From Dickeya undicola (lineage in GTDB: Bacteria; Pseudomonadota; Gammaproteobacteria; Enterobacterales; Enterobacteriaceae): a stretch of DNA of 64,000 nt. The translations under genes and the position numbers were made by a program. Within the stretch, counting starts at the first letter, position 1, and each line of letters opens with the position of its first letter. Positions 24,501-36,523 of this stretch are shown here, one piece after another. The stretch is from NCBI RefSeq assembly GCF_000784735.1, contig NZ_JSYG01000001.1:1-64000 (forward strand), read 5' to 3'. The notes beneath the pieces were generated by a model. It had not been told where the DNA came from, searched no databases, and saw only the letters and a list, made by a program, of their open reading frames with translations.

Positions 24501-25451
24501 TTATTCCACTTCACGAACATCCATGCGCAGTTCTTTCGGCACTTCAAACACGATGTTCTCTTCGCGCCCCTGCATCTCCATCGCAATCTGCCCGCCCATA
24601 TTCTGCAGGCGTTTGATCACCTGCTGAACCAGCACGTCCGGCGCGGAAGCACCGGCCGTGACACCAACACAGGCAACATTCTTCAACCACTCTTCCTGAA
24701 TATCATCTGCGGAATCAATCAGGTAAGACGGCTTACCAACGCGCTGCGCCAGCTCAGCCAGACGATTGGAGTTGGAAGAATTTTTCGAGCCAACCACCAG
24801 CACCACACACGCCTCCGCCGCCAGGTTACGTACCGCTTCCTGACGGTTAGTGGTGGCGTAGCAAATATCGTCCTTGCGCGGCCCGACAATCTGCGGGAAA
24901 CGCGCCCGCAGCGCGTCAATCACCGCAGAGGTATCATCTACCGACAAGGTGGTTTGGGTCATAAAACAGAGATTAGACTCGTCTTTTACCTGCAACGCCC
25001 AGACATCCTCAGGGCCTTCCACCAGATACATGCCACCTTTCGGGTTGTTGTACTGACCCATGGTGCCTTCCACTTCGGGATGCCCGGCATGGCCTATCAG
25101 GATAGCCTCTGTTCCCTTGCGGCTGGCACGTGCCACTTCCATATGCACCTTGGTTACCAGCGGGCAGGTGGCATCAAAAACGGTCAGCTCCCGGCCTTTA
25201 GCTTCTGCCCTCACCGCCTGTGAGACACCATGCGCGGAAAAAATCAGAATGGCACCATCCGGCACATCTTCAATTTGTTCAATGAAGATAGCACCGCGCT
25301 CGCGCAGCCCTTCCACCACATAGCGGTTATGCACGACTTCATGACGGACGTAAATCGGCGCACCATAGACCTCCAGCGCCCGCTCAACAATGCTGATGGC
25401 GCGATCGACACCAGCACAAAATCCACGGGGATTAGCCAGCAGGATTTTCAT
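24501..25451 (-). CDS. ispH: 4-hydroxy-3-methylbut-2-enyl diphosphate reductase
   Basis: IspH (LytB) performs the last step of the methylerythritol phosphate pathway, converting HMBPP to IPP and DMAPP with a [4Fe-4S] cluster. The three cluster cysteines are visible: C12 in [12 protein letters not shown], one in [12 protein letters not shown], and one in the [11 protein letters not shown] or GVTAG region, with the [11 protein letters not shown] substrate loop intact. The length is 316 residues, as in E. coli. Its ATG lies inside the end of fkpB (20-nt overlap) with GGAGG upstream, so it is coupled to the ileS-lspA-fkpB operon. Confidence 0.97.
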   Translation of the reverse strand: MKILLANPRGFCAGVDRAISIVERALEVYGAPIYVRHEVVHNRYVVEGLRERGAIFIEQIEDVPDGAILIFSAHGVSQAVRAEAKGRELTVFDATCPLVTKVHMEVARASRKGTEAILIGHAGHPEVEGTMGQYNNPKGGMYLVEGPEDVWALQVKDESNLCFMTQTTLSVDDTSAVIDALRARFPQIVGPRKDDICYATTNRQEAVRNLAAEACVVLVVGSKNSSNSNRLAELAQRVGKPSYLIDSADDIQEEWLKNVACVGVTAGASAPDVLVQQVIKRLQNMGGQIAMEMQGREENIVFEVPKELRMDVREVE

Positions 25452-25905
25452 GCGTTACCTCCGTCTGAAGGGGATGAATCTCCAGCACTTCCACGTCAAA
25501 CGTGATGGTGTGCCCAGCCAGTGGATGGTTAAAATCCACCGTTATCGACTCTTCCGCCACCTCGCGGATAATGCCTGGCATGTCGTTACCGGCCATACCG
25601 CTGAACAACATGATGGTGCCCACGTCGGGCACACCGGTCTGCGCAAAATCGCGACGCAGGAAGAACTGGATCAGGTCCGGATTCGAAGGGCCGAATGCCG
25701 ACTCCGGTGGCAGACTAAACTGACGGCGGTCACCGACACGCATGTTCAGTAACTGGGCCTCCAGCGCGGCTGACAGGCTACCGTCTCCCAGCCGGAACAT
25801 CGCCGGTTTACCGTTTTCGCGCGTTGCTTCTGCCACAGAACCGTCTTCCAGCATCAGCGTAAAGTGCACCAGCACTTCGCAGCCATTTGTCACGAATTCC
25901 GTCAT
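25432..25905 (-). CDS. fkpB: FKBP-type peptidyl-prolyl cis-trans isomerase FkpB
   Basis: FkpB (SlpA family) is a cytosolic prolyl isomerase with chaperone activity. The 157 residues include the FKBP half-domain start [16 protein letters not shown], the inserted flap region around [12 protein letters not shown], and [20 protein letters not shown] near the C-terminus. E. coli FkpB has 149 residues; the extra length is a short tail ([14 protein letters not shown]) produced by the overlap with ispH. It begins 3 nt after lspA. Confidence 0.95.
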   Translation of the reverse strand: MTEFVTNGCEVLVHFTLMLEDGSVAEATRENGKPAMFRLGDGSLSAALEAQLLNMRVGDRRQFSLPPESAFGPSNPDLIQFFLRRDFAQTGVPDVGTIMLFSGMAGNDMPGIIREVAEESITVDFNHPLAGHTITFDVEVLEIHPLQTEVTHENPAG

Positions 25906-25908
25906 GCG

Positions 25909-26415
25909 TTATTTACCTTCCGCCTGTTTTTTTTGCGGAGAAGCCAGAAACCCCTCCAGCACAATCAACAGTGCACCCACCACAATCGCGCTATCTGCCA
26001 GATTAAAGGTCGGGTAATGCCAATCACCGACATAAACATCAAGAAAATCGATGACATAGCCATGTACCAGCCGGTCAGCCAGGTTGCCGATCGCGCCGCC
26101 GATAATCAATGAATAGGCGATATTGTTCAGCTTATGGCTGGCACTGGAGCGATGCATCATCGCCAGCAGCGCCACAATAATCACCAATGCGATCAGGGCA
26201 AATAACCAACGCTGCCAGCCCCCCTTATCCGCCAGGAAGCTGAACGCAGCGCCATAGTTATGGGCATAGGTAAAATTGAAGAATGGCACCAGCGATACCG
26301 ATTCGCCCAGCTGGAAGTGGGTCATCACCCACTGCTTGCTGCCTAAATCGACCACCAGTACCAGCGCAGCCAGCCACAGCCAGCGCAGACCCGTTGCTCC
26401 AATAGATTTACTCAT
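25909..26415 (-). CDS. lspA: Lipoprotein signal peptidase (signal peptidase II)
   Basis: LspA removes the signal peptide of diacylated prolipoproteins at the inner membrane and is the target of globomycin. The 168-residue protein has four membrane helices. The catalytic aspartates are D123 (in YVIDFLDV) and D141 (in FNLADSAIV), and the NYGAAFSFL and [10 protein letters not shown] motifs are conserved. Its ATG overlaps the TGA of ileS by one base, so translation is coupled. Confidence 0.97.
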   Translation of the reverse strand: MSKSIGATGLRWLWLAALVLVVDLGSKQWVMTHFQLGESVSLVPFFNFTYAHNYGAAFSFLADKGGWQRWLFALIALVIIVALLAMMHRSSASHKLNNIAYSLIIGGAIGNLADRLVHGYVIDFLDVYVGDWHYPTFNLADSAIVVGALLIVLEGFLASPQKKQAEGK

Positions 26416-29240
26416 CAGACAAATTTACGCTCTTCGCCATTGCCGCCAACATTAGTCGCACAGCGACCACACACCTCTGGATGCGCGGCATTGCTGCCGA
26501 TATCCGTTTCATAGTGCCAACAACGCGGGCATTTCTCCCCGTCGGCCTTACTAAGGACAACTTTCAGGCCAGGTAATTCACTCTGCTGTGCATCCGCCGG
26601 TGCATTTTCGCCATGTTCCAAACGCGCTTTGGAGGTTAACAAGGCAAAGTGCAGCTCGCCTTGCAAGCTGTTGAGGCGCGTAAACAGCGCGTCGTCGGCA
26701 TATAACGTCACCGCGGCTTCCAGCGAACCACCGACACACTTGTCGTTACGCGCCTGCTCGATGACTTTATTCACTTCGCTACGCACATTCAGTATATCGG
26801 TCCAGAAAGCATCGTTCATTGGCTCGCTGTCAGCCAGCCCGAACAAACCGTCATACCACTCTTCGGTGAAGACATACTGCGCGCGCTCGCCCGGCAGATA
26901 CCCCCAGATTTCATCGGCGGTAAACGACATAATCGGGGCCATCCAACGAACCAACGCTTCAGCGATATGGAACAGTGCGGTCTGACAGCTGCGACGCGCC
27001 ACGCTATCATGCTTCGCCGTGTACTGACGGTCCTTGATGATGTCCAGATAGAACGACCCCATCTCGATGGAGCAGAACTGCATCAAACGCTGTACCACTC
27101 GGTGGAAATCGTAGCTTTCATAAGCTTCAACAATTTCGTCCTGCGCGGCTTTGGCACACCCCACCGCCCAGCGGTCCAGCACCACCATGTCTTCCGGTTT
27201 CACCCTATGCTGCGCCGGGTCGAAGCCATTCAGGTTCGCCAGCAGGAAACGCGCGGTGTTGCGGATACGGCGGTAGGCATCTGCGGAACGCTTGAGGATC
27301 TCGTCGGACACCGCTATTTCGCCGGAATAGTCGGTAGAACCGATCCACAGACGCAGAATATCGGCACCCAGCTTATCCATCACATCCTGCGGGCTGACGG
27401 TGTTGCCGATGGATTTCGACATCTTGCGGCCCTGACCGTCCACGGTGAAGCCGTGGGTCAGCACCTGACGGTACGGCGCTTTGCCTTTAATCGCAGTAGA
27501 AATCATCAGTGAAGACATGAACCAGCCACGATGCTGGTCAGAACCTTCCAAGTACATATCCGCCGCGTGGCCGCTGAATTCCGGACGCACATCCACCACC
27601 GAAGCGTGGGTCGACCCGGAATCGAACCAGACATCCAGCGTATCGGGTACTTTTTCATAATCGGCGGCGTCCGCGCCTAGCAGGTCAGCTGGGTTCAAAT
27701 CCCACCACGCCTGAATGCCGTCCTGTTCGACACGTTTGGCAACAGCTTCGATCAGTTCAGCCGTGCGCGGATGCAGCGCCTGCGTCTCTTTATGCACGAA
27801 CAGCGACATCGGCACGCCCCAGGTACGCTGACGGGAAATACACCAGTCAGGACGGTTCGCCACCATGGACTCAATGCGCGCCTGACCCCAATCCGGGATC
27901 CACTGCACGCCTTTGATTTCGGACAGCGACTGAGCGCGCAGCCCTTTCTGATCCATACTCACAAACCACTGCGGCGTGGCGCGGAATATAATCGGCGACT
28001 TGTGACGCCAGCAGCACGGGTAGCTATGCTGCAATTTTTCATCATGCAGCAGCGCGCCACGCTCACGCAGCAGTTCGACAATCTTGTCGTTGGCTTTGAA
28101 CACGAACAGGCCGTCCAGCCCTGGGAAGGTGCCCGGCAGATAACAGCCGTTCGGCCCGACCGGGTTGGCGATTTCCAACTGATATTTCTGGCTGATGACA
28201 TAGTCGTCCGGGCCGTGGCCACCGGCGGTATGCACCGCCCCTGTCCCCGCGTCCAGCGTAACATGATCGCCCAGGATGGCGGGTACATCAAAACCCATAA
28301 ACGGATGACGGAAGCGCAGCAATTCCAGATCGCTGCCTTTGACGGCGTGACCCAGACGGGCGCTGACGTCGCTCCCCGTAACGCGTTTAGCAACCGCGTC
28401 AGCCAGCCCTTCAGCAACGATGATAGCTTTACCTGCCAACTGAATCAGCACGTAATCAATCTCGGTATTCAGGGCAATAGCGCGGTTGGCTGGCAGCGTC
28501 CAGGGGGTGGTGGTCCAGATAACCAACGCCACATCGCCGTTTACCGCATCGGCAGCCAGGCCGAATTTCGCCAGCACCGCTGCGCGGTCAACCGCGTTGA
28601 ACGCGACATCAATCGCGGGAGAAGTTTTGTCGTAATACTCCACTTCCGCTTCCGCCAGCGCAGAACCGCAGTCGGCACACCAGTGCACCGGCTTGGCACC
28701 TTTGTGCAGGTGACCGTTCTCGATGATGCGGCCCAGCGCACGAATAATGTTGGCTTCGGTCTTGAAATCCATCGTCAGGTAGGGACGATCCCAGTCGCCC
28801 AGCACGCCCAGACGGATGAAGTCTTTCTTCTGCCCGGCAACCTGCTCGGCGGCATACTTGCGGCACTCTTCGCGGAACTGCGCGGCGCTGACTTTCTCGC
28901 CCGGCTTGCCCACCAGTTGTTCTACTTTTAGCTCGATCGGCAGGCCGTGACAGTCCCAGCCGGGGACATACGGCGAATCATAGCCGGACAAGCCTTTAGA
29001 CTTGATAATAATGTCTTTGAGAATCTTGTTAACCGAGTGACCAATGTGAATGTTACCGTTCGCATACGGCGGGCCGTCATGAAGGATAAAGGTTTTTTTA
29101 CCCTTCTTGGCGCCACGAATAATCCCGTACAAATCCTGCTCATACCAACGTTTCAGCATGTCAGGTTCGCGCTTGGCCAAATCGCCACGCATCGGGAACC
29201 CTGTTTCCGGCAGATTCAGGGTAGTTTTATAGTCACTCAT
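26415..29240 (-). CDS. ileS: Isoleucyl-tRNA synthetase
   Basis: IleS charges tRNA-Ile and edits mischarged valine. The 941 residues (E. coli 938) show the class I signature HIGH at 65-68, the KMSKS loop at 606-610 and the CP1 editing domain between them. A C-terminal zinc-finger is visible as [12 protein letters not shown] followed by CGRC, as in the bacterial type 1 enzyme sensitive to mupirocin. It starts 34 nt after ribF and ends inside the lspA start codon, in the conserved ribF-ileS-lspA-fkpB-ispH operon. Confidence 0.98.
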   Translation of the reverse strand: MSDYKTTLNLPETGFPMRGDLAKREPDMLKRWYEQDLYGIIRGAKKGKKTFILHDGPPYANGNIHIGHSVNKILKDIIIKSKGLSGYDSPYVPGWDCHGLPIELKVEQLVGKPGEKVSAAQFREECRKYAAEQVAGQKKDFIRLGVLGDWDRPYLTMDFKTEANIIRALGRIIENGHLHKGAKPVHWCADCGSALAEAEVEYYDKTSPAIDVAFNAVDRAAVLAKFGLAADAVNGDVALVIWTTTPWTLPANRAIALNTEIDYVLIQLAGKAIIVAEGLADAVAKRVTGSDVSARLGHAVKGSDLELLRFRHPFMGFDVPAILGDHVTLDAGTGAVHTAGGHGPDDYVISQKYQLEIANPVGPNGCYLPGTFPGLDGLFVFKANDKIVELLRERGALLHDEKLQHSYPCCWRHKSPIIFRATPQWFVSMDQKGLRAQSLSEIKGVQWIPDWGQARIESMVANRPDWCISRQRTWGVPMSLFVHKETQALHPRTAELIEAVAKRVEQDGIQAWWDLNPADLLGADAADYEKVPDTLDVWFDSGSTHASVVDVRPEFSGHAADMYLEGSDQHRGWFMSSLMISTAIKGKAPYRQVLTHGFTVDGQGRKMSKSIGNTVSPQDVMDKLGADILRLWIGSTDYSGEIAVSDEILKRSADAYRRIRNTARFLLANLNGFDPAQHRVKPEDMVVLDRWAVGCAKAAQDEIVEAYESYDFHRVVQRLMQFCSIEMGSFYLDIIKDRQYTAKHDSVARRSCQTALFHIAEALVRWMAPIMSFTADEIWGYLPGERAQYVFTEEWYDGLFGLADSEPMNDAFWTDILNVRSEVNKVIEQARNDKCVGGSLEAAVTLYADDALFTRLNSLQGELHFALLTSKARLEHGENAPADAQQSELPGLKVVLSKADGEKCPRCWHYETDIGSNAAHPEVCGRCATNVGGNGEERKFV

Positions 29241-29274
29241 TCGCTTCTCGATTTCGTTTTCGGCTAGAGAAAAA

Positions 29275-30216
29275 TTAAACCGGTGCCTTCAACCCGAAGA
29301 ACTCACGGGCGGCCACCACATCGTTGGCGATTTGCTGCTTCAGCGCATCCAGCGAAGCAAACCGCTGCTCACTACGTAATTTTTTACACATCACCACATC
29401 TATATGTCTGCCATACAGCTCCAGTGTTATATCCAGCAGATGGACTTCCAGTTGCTGACGTTTGTCTCCAGTCACGGTCGGACGAGTGCCAATGTTGGCC
29501 ACGCCGGGCAACGGCGCATCGCCCAACCCGTATACCTTAACTGCATACACACCGCTGACTGGCGACACCTGGCGCTTGAGCGGCAGGTTAGCCGTGGGGA
29601 AACCGATGGTGCGCCCCAGCTCGTTGCCGTGCACCACCCGACCAGAAATACCGAACGGATGACCCAACAGTTCCTCCGTCAGGGCCAGGTTGTCCTGTGC
29701 CAGCGCTTCGCGCACCGCGGTGCTGCTCACCCGTTTGCCGCTGCTGCAGAACGTGGTCGTACTGATCACCTCGAAATTCTGCTCGGCCCCGGCTTTCTGT
29801 AATAACAGGAAATCCCCTTCCCGACCAGCCCCGAAGCGGAAGTCATCCCCTACGACCAGAAACTTCACGCCCAACTTTTCCACCAGCAGGCTGGAGATAA
29901 AGGTATTGGCATGGTTCGCAGCAAAACTGGCGTCAAAAGTGACACATAAGAGATAATCCACACCGGCCTGCGCCAGATATTTTACCTTGTCACGCAGACG
30001 GGTCAGTCGTGCCGGTGCTTTATCGGCAGCAAACAGCTCCAGCGGTTGAGGTTCAAAAATCATCACCATGACCGGCAACCCGCGAGCCTGCCCTTCCTGT
30101 TTCAGGCGTTCAAGCAATGCCTGATGTCCGCGGTGGACACCATCAAAGTTACCAATAGTTAGCACACAGCCGTAATGGCAGGCCTGAAGATTGTGTATAC
30201 CGCGAATTAGCTGCAT
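29275..30216 (-). CDS. ribF: Bifunctional riboflavin kinase / FAD synthetase
   Basis: RibF phosphorylates riboflavin to FMN and adenylates FMN to FAD. The N-terminal adenylyltransferase domain has the [15 protein letters not shown] nucleotidyl-transferase motif near residue 21. The C-terminal kinase domain has the [11 protein letters not shown] motif near residue 205. At 313 residues it equals the E. coli protein. It is the promoter-proximal gene of the ileS operon and is divergent from rpsT. Confidence 0.97.
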   Translation of the reverse strand: MQLIRGIHNLQACHYGCVLTIGNFDGVHRGHQALLERLKQEGQARGLPVMVMIFEPQPLELFAADKAPARLTRLRDKVKYLAQAGVDYLLCVTFDASFAANHANTFISSLLVEKLGVKFLVVGDDFRFGAGREGDFLLLQKAGAEQNFEVISTTTFCSSGKRVSSTAVREALAQDNLALTEELLGHPFGISGRVVHGNELGRTIGFPTANLPLKRQVSPVSGVYAVKVYGLGDAPLPGVANIGTRPTVTGDKRQQLEVHLLDITLELYGRHIDVVMCKKLRSEQRFASLDALKQQIANDVVAAREFFGLKAPV

Positions 30217-30534
30217 AACTGGCTCAAAACAGTGGAAATCGGCGGATTATACCTTGTACAGCGAGCAAGGTTAACCCGCGATTCATGCCTTTTATTGTTG
30301 ACCCGGCGGATTTCGCCCTCCCGCTTTGATGAGAATATTTCATATACCAAAATCAGACGCCTCACCGGGCACGCGGCTTTTAACCCGTAATCAAACGCTT
30401 GACGTAACAAAGGCGGCAAACGGTGAATTTATGACGCGAAAGGCTGTATTCCCGACGCTTAAGCTGTTAAAATCCCGCGCCATCACAACGTAACAAGCGC
30501 TGGCGTACAAACGGCGCTTATTTGCACAAATCCA
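30217..30534. other. Divergent promoter region between ribF and rpsT
   Basis: This stretch carries no gene. It must contain the leftward ribF promoter and a possible distal rpsT promoter. A TTGACG hexamer at 30399-30404 is visible but has no good -10 at the usual distance. I cannot place the ribF promoter with confidence. Confidence 0.5.
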
Positions 30535-30563
30535 TTGACAAAAGAAGGCTAAAAGGGCATATT
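30535..30563 (+). promoter_or_regulatory. rpsT proximal promoter
   Basis: A perfect -35 TTGACA (30535-30540), a 17-bp spacer and CATATT (30558-30563) form a strong sigma-70 promoter about 45 bp upstream of rpsT. It corresponds in position to the major P2 promoter of E. coli rpsT. Confidence 0.8.
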
Positions 30564-30611
30564 CCTCGGCCTTTGAATTGTCCTCGATAGAATATATTTG
30601 GGAGTTGGACC

Positions 30612-30875
30612 TTGGCTAATATCAAATCAGCTAAGAAACGCGCCGTACAGTCTGAGAAGCGCCGCAAGCACAATGCAAGCCGTCGCTCCATGATGCGTAC
30701 TTTCATCAAGAAAGTGTATGCGGCCATCGCCGGTGGCGATAAAGAAGCTGCACAGAAAGCATTTAATGACATGCAACCGATCGTGGATCGTCAGGCCAGC
30801 AAAGGTCTGATCCACAAAAACAAAGCTGCTCGTCATAAATCCAATCTGATTGCGCAGATCAACGCGATGCAGTAA
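30612..30875 (+). CDS. rpsT: 30S ribosomal protein S20
   Basis: S20 is a primary binding protein of 16S rRNA. The 87-residue, lysine- and arginine-rich protein ([20 protein letters not shown]) has the same length as in E. coli. The start codon is TTG, preceded by GGAG; E. coli rpsT also uses UUG, where the weak start is part of autogenous control. The gene stands alone between divergent ribF and convergent nhaR. Confidence 0.97.
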   Translation: MANIKSAKKRAVQSEKRRKHNASRRSMMRTFIKKVYAAIAGGDKEAAQKAFNDMQPIVDRQASKGLIHKNKAARHKSNLIAQINAMQ

Positions 30876-30900
30876 TCACGTTTACGTGATGAATCGCTGA

Positions 30901-30927
30901 AAAAACCGGCTCAGGCCGGTTTTTTTG
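30901..30927 (+). terminator. rpsT terminator
   Basis: AACCGGC (30905-30911) and GCCGGTT (30916-30922) with a 4-nt loop, flanked by A6 and seven T residues (30921-30927). It may also serve nhaR on the other strand. Confidence 0.92.
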
Positions 30928-30944
30928 TGCCCGTATACCAGGCT

Positions 30945-31835
30945 TCATTCGCAAAACAGAGAAGAAAAGTCCTCATTACAGACACGCTGTACCGCCGGAT
31001 GCTGGATCATACGCTCCGCGAAGATGACGTAATACTCGTCCTGAATGTTGTCGAGGCGGCCAATTTCCATGATGTCGTCTTGCGCGGCCATCTCGCGGGC
31101 ATGTAGAGACGGCGCAACAAAAACCGCATCGTGGCTCATACCGAAAGCCGTCATCAATGCGGCGTCATCAAACTCGCCCATAATATCGACCTGCAAACTT
31201 TGTTCACTAAACCAGTTGACCAACTTACGGCCCAGCATGGTACGGCGCGCCGGAATTAATAACTTACGTTGCGACAGACAACCAGGAAAAGGCACGCTCG
31301 GCCCCGGTTGACGACAATAGAAACTCACACCACATTCACCGAGCTTGCGGGAAAACAGCCCCGCCTGCTGGCCGGAATCGACCGGGCAATCCGACAGAAT
31401 CATGTCCAGCTTATGCTGACTCAACTGCTCGATCAGCATTTCATGGGTAGACTCGAAGCAGCGCAAATGAATCGGCGTCTGTTCATTCACCACCGTTTCC
31501 AGCACGCGGCTCACCAGTCGTTTGGACAAGGCATCCGCAACGCCAACATCAAACAGCAGGCTGGACTCCTTGCGGTAATTCACGATATCCAGCATTTCCT
31601 GGCTCAACGCAAACATCTTGTCCGCATAGCGAAACACCAGTTGACCCAGCTCGGTTGGCTCCAGTCCCCGCCCTTTACGTTTGAACAGTTTGCCCTGCAA
31701 GCGTTCTTCCAGCGACTTGATCTGTCCGGTAATCGTCTGCGGCGTCAGGAACAACCGTTCGGCGGCCCCCGCCACCGAACCGGTCTTGCACACCTGCCAA
31801 AAATAATAGAGATGGTTGAAGTTGATGTGCGACAT
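30945..31835 (-). CDS. nhaR: LysR-type activator of nhaA
   Basis: NhaR is a LysR regulator that senses sodium and activates nhaA; in E. coli it also acts on osmC and pga. The N-terminal helix-turn-helix reads [21 protein letters not shown] to [21 protein letters not shown], nearly identical to E. coli. I start at ATG 31835 (296 residues) because GAGGAG lies 5 nt upstream and MSHIN matches; the in-frame ATG at 31850 would contain that ribosome-binding site. The C-terminus is a few residues shorter than in E. coli. It lies 22 bp after nhaA and is probably co-transcribed. Confidence 0.95.
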   Translation of the reverse strand: MSHINFNHLYYFWQVCKTGSVAGAAERLFLTPQTITGQIKSLEERLQGKLFKRKGRGLEPTELGQLVFRYADKMFALSQEMLDIVNYRKESSLLFDVGVADALSKRLVSRVLETVVNEQTPIHLRCFESTHEMLIEQLSQHKLDMILSDCPVDSGQQAGLFSRKLGECGVSFYCRQPGPSVPFPGCLSQRKLLIPARRTMLGRKLVNWFSEQSLQVDIMGEFDDAALMTAFGMSHDAVFVAPSLHAREMAAQDDIMEIGRLDNIQDEYYVIFAERMIQHPAVQRVCNEDFSSLFCE

Positions 31836-31857
31836 ACGATCTCCTCTCATACACGCC

Positions 31858-33033
31858 TTAGCGTTGTACGGCAGGCAATACCGAACGGAGCGTCAGATAA
31901 CCCAGCACCGCCGTTGCAAACGACGTCAGTAAGATCGCCAGTTTGGCATACAGAATGTCCTCTGCCGATACGTCGCTAAATGCCAGCAACGTAATGAAGA
32001 TAGACATGGTGAATCCAATACCGCACAGCACCGATACCGCCATCACCTGACGGAAATCCACACCGGCGGGTAATTTCCCCAACCCAAAGCGGATCACCAG
32101 CCAGCTAAACAACGACACGCCAATCGGTTTACCCAGCAATAACCCGCTGGCAATGCCCAACGTTAAAGGCGATAACAAATGTTCAGCGTCGACACCCTGC
32201 AGCGTAATGCCAGCATTGGCGAAGGCAAACAACGGAATGACCAAAAACGCGATCCAGCTTGCCAGACCATGCTCCAGCGTACTGGCGGGAGAAGGGTGAC
32301 CCGACGGAACGCGCAACGGAATGAAGAAGCCAACAATCACACCGGCCAGCGTGGCATGTACACCGGATTTCAGAATACAGACCCAGAGCACGATTCCGAC
32401 CAGCAGATAAGCCGACGTTTTCATCACCTGTTGATAGTTCATGTAGGCCAACAGCACGATCGACGCCAGCGCACCCGACAGCGCCACCCAGTGCAGTTGC
32501 TGGGTATAAAACAGGGCAATAATTACGATCGCGCCCAAATCGTCGATGATTGCCAACGCCAGCAGGAACACTTTCAGTCCTGTCGGCACCCGCTTACCCA
32601 ACAAGACCAGAATACCTACCGCAAAAGCAATATCCGTCGCGGTTGGAATTGCCCAACCGGAGCGCGTTTCCGCATCAGAGGCGTTGAACAACAGAAAAAA
32701 CAGTGCAGGAACCAACATCCCGCCAAAAGCCGCCACGACTGGCAGTATCGCTTGCCGTCGGCTCGCCAGTGCACCGACCACCAGTTCGCGTTTTACTTCC
32801 AGACCGACCTGCAGGAAAAATAGCGCCATCAAGCCATCATTGATCCACAGCAGCAGCGGCTTGTTAATTTCCAGCCCGCCAATGCCCATCACCACTGGTA
32901 TCTCCAGAAAAGACTGATACCACTGTAATGTGGTCGGTATATTGGCGGCCAGTAACGCCAGCAGCGTCGCGGCAATCAAAATCATGCCAGCTGCCGCTTC
33001 CAGCCCAGTGAGATAGCGGAACAGTTTTATCAC
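31858..33033 (-). CDS. nhaA: Na+/H+ antiporter NhaA
   Basis: NhaA expels one sodium ion for two protons and sets sodium and alkaline-pH tolerance. The 391-residue protein has about twelve membrane helices. The transport site aspartates are D134 (TATDIAFA), D164 and D165 (AIIDDLGAI), matching D133, D163 and D164 of E. coli. The start is GTG 33033 with GGGAG 7 nt upstream. nhaR follows in the same direction, as in E. coli. Confidence 0.97.
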   Translation of the reverse strand: MIKLFRYLTGLEAAAGMILIAATLLALLAANIPTTLQWYQSFLEIPVVMGIGGLEINKPLLLWINDGLMALFFLQVGLEVKRELVVGALASRRQAILPVVAAFGGMLVPALFFLLFNASDAETRSGWAIPTATDIAFAVGILVLLGKRVPTGLKVFLLALAIIDDLGAIVIIALFYTQQLHWVALSGALASIVLLAYMNYQQVMKTSAYLLVGIVLWVCILKSGVHATLAGVIVGFFIPLRVPSGHPSPASTLEHGLASWIAFLVIPLFAFANAGITLQGVDAEHLLSPLTLGIASGLLLGKPIGVSLFSWLVIRFGLGKLPAGVDFRQVMAVSVLCGIGFTMSIFITLLAFSDVSAEDILYAKLAILLTSFATAVLGYLTLRSVLPAVQR

Positions 33034-33186
33034 TTTTATTCTCCCTTACAGCATCGTTCCTGAACATCGTTGATGAGCATCACTGCTCAATAATGGATAG
33101 CAAGGTTAAGCCACAGTACTCATCGTTAAAAGCAGTTTTAAACTGAATTAATGCTCGAAAAAATCGAATTATTGAGTAACGCCAAT

Positions 33187-33217
33187 AAAAAAACCGGCCA
33201 GGTAAACCAGCCGGTTT
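33187..33217 (-). terminator. dnaJ terminator
   Basis: AAACCGGC (33191-33198) pairs with GCCGGTTT (33210-33217). Read leftward the stem ends in seven T residues, 30 bp after the dnaJ stop. Confidence 0.88.
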
Positions 33218-33245
33218 GCATCATTGCGTCACGGTGTGACCAGGA

Positions 33246-34379
33246 TCAGCGAGTCAGATCGTCAAAGAATTTCTTCACACCATCGAAGAAACTTTTGGAG
33301 CGCGGACTGTTGCTTTCACCTGTCGGACCGCCAAAACTCTCCTGCAATTCCTGCAGCAGTTGTTTTTGACGATCGCTCAGATTGACCGGGGTTTCCACCA
33401 CCACCCGGCACAGCAGGTCACCCTGCATACCACCGCGTACCGATTTCACGCCTTTGCCGCGCATACGGAATAGTTTGCCGGTTTGCGTTTCCGCGGGGAC
33501 TTTCAGCATTACACGCCCATCGAGCGTCGGCACTTCAATTTCACCGCCCAGCGCCGCCATCGCAAAGTTGATCGGCACTTCGCAATAAAGATTGTTGTCT
33601 TCTCGCTGGAAGATTGGGTGTTCGCGCACCTGCACTTGCACGTACAGATCGCCAGCCGGGGCACCAAATTCCCCTGCTTCCCCTTCACCCGCCAGACGGA
33701 TGCGATCGCCTGTATCAACCCCTGCCGGGATCTTGACCGACAGCGTCTTACTTTTCTCAACGCGCCCGTGACCATGACACTTCGTGCAAGGATCTTTGAT
33801 GATCTTACCGCGACCATGACAGTGCGGACAGGTTTGTTGCACGGTGAAGAACCCCTGACGCATCTGTACCTGTCCGTTGCCGTGACAGGTTGGACAGGTC
33901 ACCGCGTTGCTGCCCGGTCTGGCACCGCTGCCATGACAAACGTCGCATTCCTGTAGCGTCGGGATACGGATCTCTTTGCTGACACCACGTACCGCTTCTT
34001 CCAGCGTCAATTCCATGGTGTAGCGCAAGTCAGAACCTCGGCTTGCACGCTGACGGCGACCACCGCCAAAAATATCACCGAAAACATCACCAAAGATATC
34101 GCCGAAATCAGCACCGCCGAAACCACCGGCACCGCCGCCACCCATGCCACCCTGCTCAAACGCAGCATGTCCATACTGATCGTAGGCAGCGCGTTTCTGA
34201 GCATCGGTCAAAATCTCATAGGCTTCTTTGACTTCCTTGAATTTGGCTTCAGCATCTTTGTCGCCCGGATTGCGATCCGGGTGATATTTCATCGCCAGCC
34301 GTTTGTAAGCCTTTTTGATTTCGCGCTCATCCGCGCCTTTCGCAACGCCCAGAATCTCGTAGTAGTCTTGCTTCGCCAT
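33246..34379 (-). CDS. dnaJ: Chaperone protein DnaJ (Hsp40)
   Basis: DnaJ delivers unfolded clients to DnaK and stimulates its ATPase. The J domain carries HPD at residues 33-35. It is followed by the G/F-rich region, then four CxxCxGxG zinc repeats ([32 protein letters not shown]) and the C-terminal client-binding domains. The 377 residues compare with 376 in E. coli. It follows dnaK after 109 bp containing several hairpins. Confidence 0.98.
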   Translation of the reverse strand: MAKQDYYEILGVAKGADEREIKKAYKRLAMKYHPDRNPGDKDAEAKFKEVKEAYEILTDAQKRAAYDQYGHAAFEQGGMGGGGAGGFGGADFGDIFGDVFGDIFGGGRRQRASRGSDLRYTMELTLEEAVRGVSKEIRIPTLQECDVCHGSGARPGSNAVTCPTCHGNGQVQMRQGFFTVQQTCPHCHGRGKIIKDPCTKCHGHGRVEKSKTLSVKIPAGVDTGDRIRLAGEGEAGEFGAPAGDLYVQVQVREHPIFQREDNNLYCEVPINFAMAALGGEIEVPTLDGRVMLKVPAETQTGKLFRMRGKGVKSVRGGMQGDLLCRVVVETPVNLSDRQKQLLQELQESFGGPTGESNSPRSKSFFDGVKKFFDDLTR

Positions 34380-34405
34380 TCTTTTTTCCTGCCCTCAACA
34401 TGCGT

Positions 34406-34437
34406 GCACGGGCGCAGAGTTTCCCCGACGCCCGTGC
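34406..34437 (-). other. Hairpin in the dnaK-dnaJ intergenic region
   Basis: GCACGGGCG (34406-34414) and CGCCCGTGC (34429-34437) form a perfect 9-bp GC-rich stem with a 14-nt loop. Smaller complementary pairs lie nearby (GTTGC/GCAAC around 34440-34451). No T-run follows. It probably stabilises or partly attenuates the mRNA, letting DnaK be made in excess over DnaJ. Confidence 0.65.
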
Positions 34438-34488
34438 TGGTTGCCAGCAACAGTATGAGCTACCGCTACTGCGCCCGCTTAAGGGCGA

Positions 34489-36399
34489 TTATTTCTTGTC
34501 TTTGACTTCTTCGAACTCAGCGTCAACGACATCATCATCCTGACGGGCTGCATTGTCGGCACCAGCAGCACCGGCCTGAGCCTGTTGCTGCTGAGCGGCT
34601 TCCAGCAGTTTGGTAGACGCTTCCGCCAACTTCTGGATCTTCGCTTCGATGTCTGCTTTATCTTCGCCTTTCAGTGCAGTTTCCAGCTCTTTCAACGCGT
34701 CTTCAATAGCAGTCTTATCGGCAGCGGCCAGCTTGTCGCCGGTTTCTTCCAGCTGTTTGCGGGTGCTGTGCAGCAGGTGGTCACCCTGATTGCGCGCCTG
34801 CACCAGCTCTTCAAATTTACGGTCCGCTTCGGCGTTAGCTTCAGCGTCACGCACCATCTTCTGGATTTCGTCTTCGTTCAGGCCAGAAGACGCCTTGATG
34901 GTGATGTTCTGCTCGCGGCCGCTGTTCTTGTCTTTAGCGGAAACGTGCAGGATGCCATCGGCATCGATGTCGAATGTCACTTCGATCTGCGGCATACCGC
35001 GCGGTGCTGCCTGAATACCATCCAGGTTGAACTGACCCAGTGATTTGTTATCGTGGGCGCGCTTACGCTCACCCTGCAGTACGTGAATAGTCACCGCAGA
35101 CTGGTTGTCTTCCGCCGTCGAGAACACCTGACTGTGCTTGGTCGGGATAGTGGTGTTCTTGGTAATCAGCGGGGTCATCACGCCGCCCATGGTTTCGATG
35201 CCCAGAGACAGCGGTGTAACGTCCAGCAGCAGCACGTCTTTCACGTCACCAGCCAGCACACCACCCTGTACCGCAGCGCCAATTGCGACGGCTTCGTCCG
35301 GGTTCACATCTTTACGCGGTTCTTTACCGAAGAAATCGGCCACTTTCTTCTGTACCAGCGGCATACGTGTCTGACCGCCGACCAGGATCACATCGTGAAT
35401 TTCGGAAACCGACAGCCCGGCATCCTGCAATGCCACTTTCAGCGGCTCCAGAGAACGGGTTACCAGATCTTCAACCAGCGATTCCAGTTTGGCGCGAGTT
35501 ACCTTGATGTTCAGGTGTTTCGGGCCAGTCGCGTCCGCCGTGATGTACGGCAGGTTCACATCGGTCTGCTGAGCAGAAGACAGTTCGATCTTCGCTTTTT
35601 CCGCCGCTTCTTTCAGACGCTGCATTGCCAGCGGGTCGTTACGCAGGTCAAAGCCTTGCTCTTTTTTGAATTCGTCAACCAGGTAGTTGATCATACGGCT
35701 GTCGAAGTCTTCACCGCCCAGGTGGGTATCACCGTTGGTCGCCAGCACTTCGAAGGTTTTCTCGCCGTCAACATCATCGATTTCAATGATGGAGATATCG
35801 AACGTACCGCCGCCCAGGTCATATACCGCGATAGTGCGGTTGCCGACACCTTTGTCCAGGCCGTAAGCCAGCGCAGCCGCCGTCGGTTCGTTAATAATAC
35901 GTTTGACTTCCAGACCCGCGATACGGCCAGCGTCTTTGGTCGCCTGGCGCTGGGCGTCGTTGAAGTAAGCCGGTACGGTAATAACCGCTTCGGTGATGGT
36001 TTCACCCAGATAGTCTTCCGCCGTTTTCTTCATTTTTTTCAGCACTTCTGCGGAAATCTGCGGCGGAGCCAGCTTCTGATCTTTTACGTCAACCCATGCG
36101 TCGCCGTTGTCGGCCGGAATGATCTTGTACGGCATGATGTTGGTATCACGCTGTACTTCTTCATCCTGGAAACGACGACCAATCAGACGCTTAATGGCGA
36201 ACAGCGTATTTTTCGGGTTAGTCACCGCCTGACGTTTAGCCGGTTGGCCAACCAGAGTTTCACCATCTTGCGTATAGGCAATAATGGAAGGCGTGGTGCG
36301 ATCGCCTTCGCTGTTTTCCAGTACTTTAACCTGCGTACCGTCCATAATCGCTACACAAGAGTTGGTTGTACCCAAGTCGATACCAATAATCTTACCCAT
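34489..36399 (-). CDS. dnaK: Chaperone protein DnaK (Hsp70)
   Basis: DnaK is the main cytosolic Hsp70. The nucleotide-binding domain starts with [17 protein letters not shown] and contains [16 protein letters not shown]. The substrate-binding domain follows the linker [20 protein letters not shown], and a helical lid ends in the acidic tail [11 protein letters not shown]. The length of 636 residues matches E. coli (638). A consensus sigma-32 promoter lies about 125 bp upstream, and dnaJ is downstream in the same operon. Confidence 0.98.
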   Translation of the reverse strand: MGKIIGIDLGTTNSCVAIMDGTQVKVLENSEGDRTTPSIIAYTQDGETLVGQPAKRQAVTNPKNTLFAIKRLIGRRFQDEEVQRDTNIMPYKIIPADNGDAWVDVKDQKLAPPQISAEVLKKMKKTAEDYLGETITEAVITVPAYFNDAQRQATKDAGRIAGLEVKRIINEPTAAALAYGLDKGVGNRTIAVYDLGGGTFDISIIEIDDVDGEKTFEVLATNGDTHLGGEDFDSRMINYLVDEFKKEQGFDLRNDPLAMQRLKEAAEKAKIELSSAQQTDVNLPYITADATGPKHLNIKVTRAKLESLVEDLVTRSLEPLKVALQDAGLSVSEIHDVILVGGQTRMPLVQKKVADFFGKEPRKDVNPDEAVAIGAAVQGGVLAGDVKDVLLLDVTPLSLGIETMGGVMTPLITKNTTIPTKHSQVFSTAEDNQSAVTIHVLQGERKRAHDNKSLGQFNLDGIQAAPRGMPQIEVTFDIDADGILHVSAKDKNSGREQNITIKASSGLNEDEIQKMVRDAEANAEADRKFEELVQARNQGDHLLHSTRKQLEETGDKLAAADKTAIEDALKELETALKGEDKADIEAKIQKLAEASTKLLEAAQQQQAQAGAAGADNAARQDDDVVDAEFEEVKDKK

Positions 36400-36523
36400 C
36401 TAAACATCTCCACTTAAAAGTCATATCCGGTGTGGTGGTTTAACCTACTATGCGGGCGAAATGTTGCTTTTCAACACCCCCGAAATCGTCTTTATTTTTT
36501 CGGTCAAACCGCTTGATGACTCT

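Noticed and set aside
27771-28931. 386-codon open frame antisense to ileS
   Set aside because: Entirely a shadow of ileS, with no recognisable motif.
35053-36417. 454-codon open frame antisense to dnaK
   Set aside because: It lies wholly opposite dnaK and results from dnaK codon usage; antisense frames in dnaK are a known source of false annotations. No ribosome-binding site or domain is seen.
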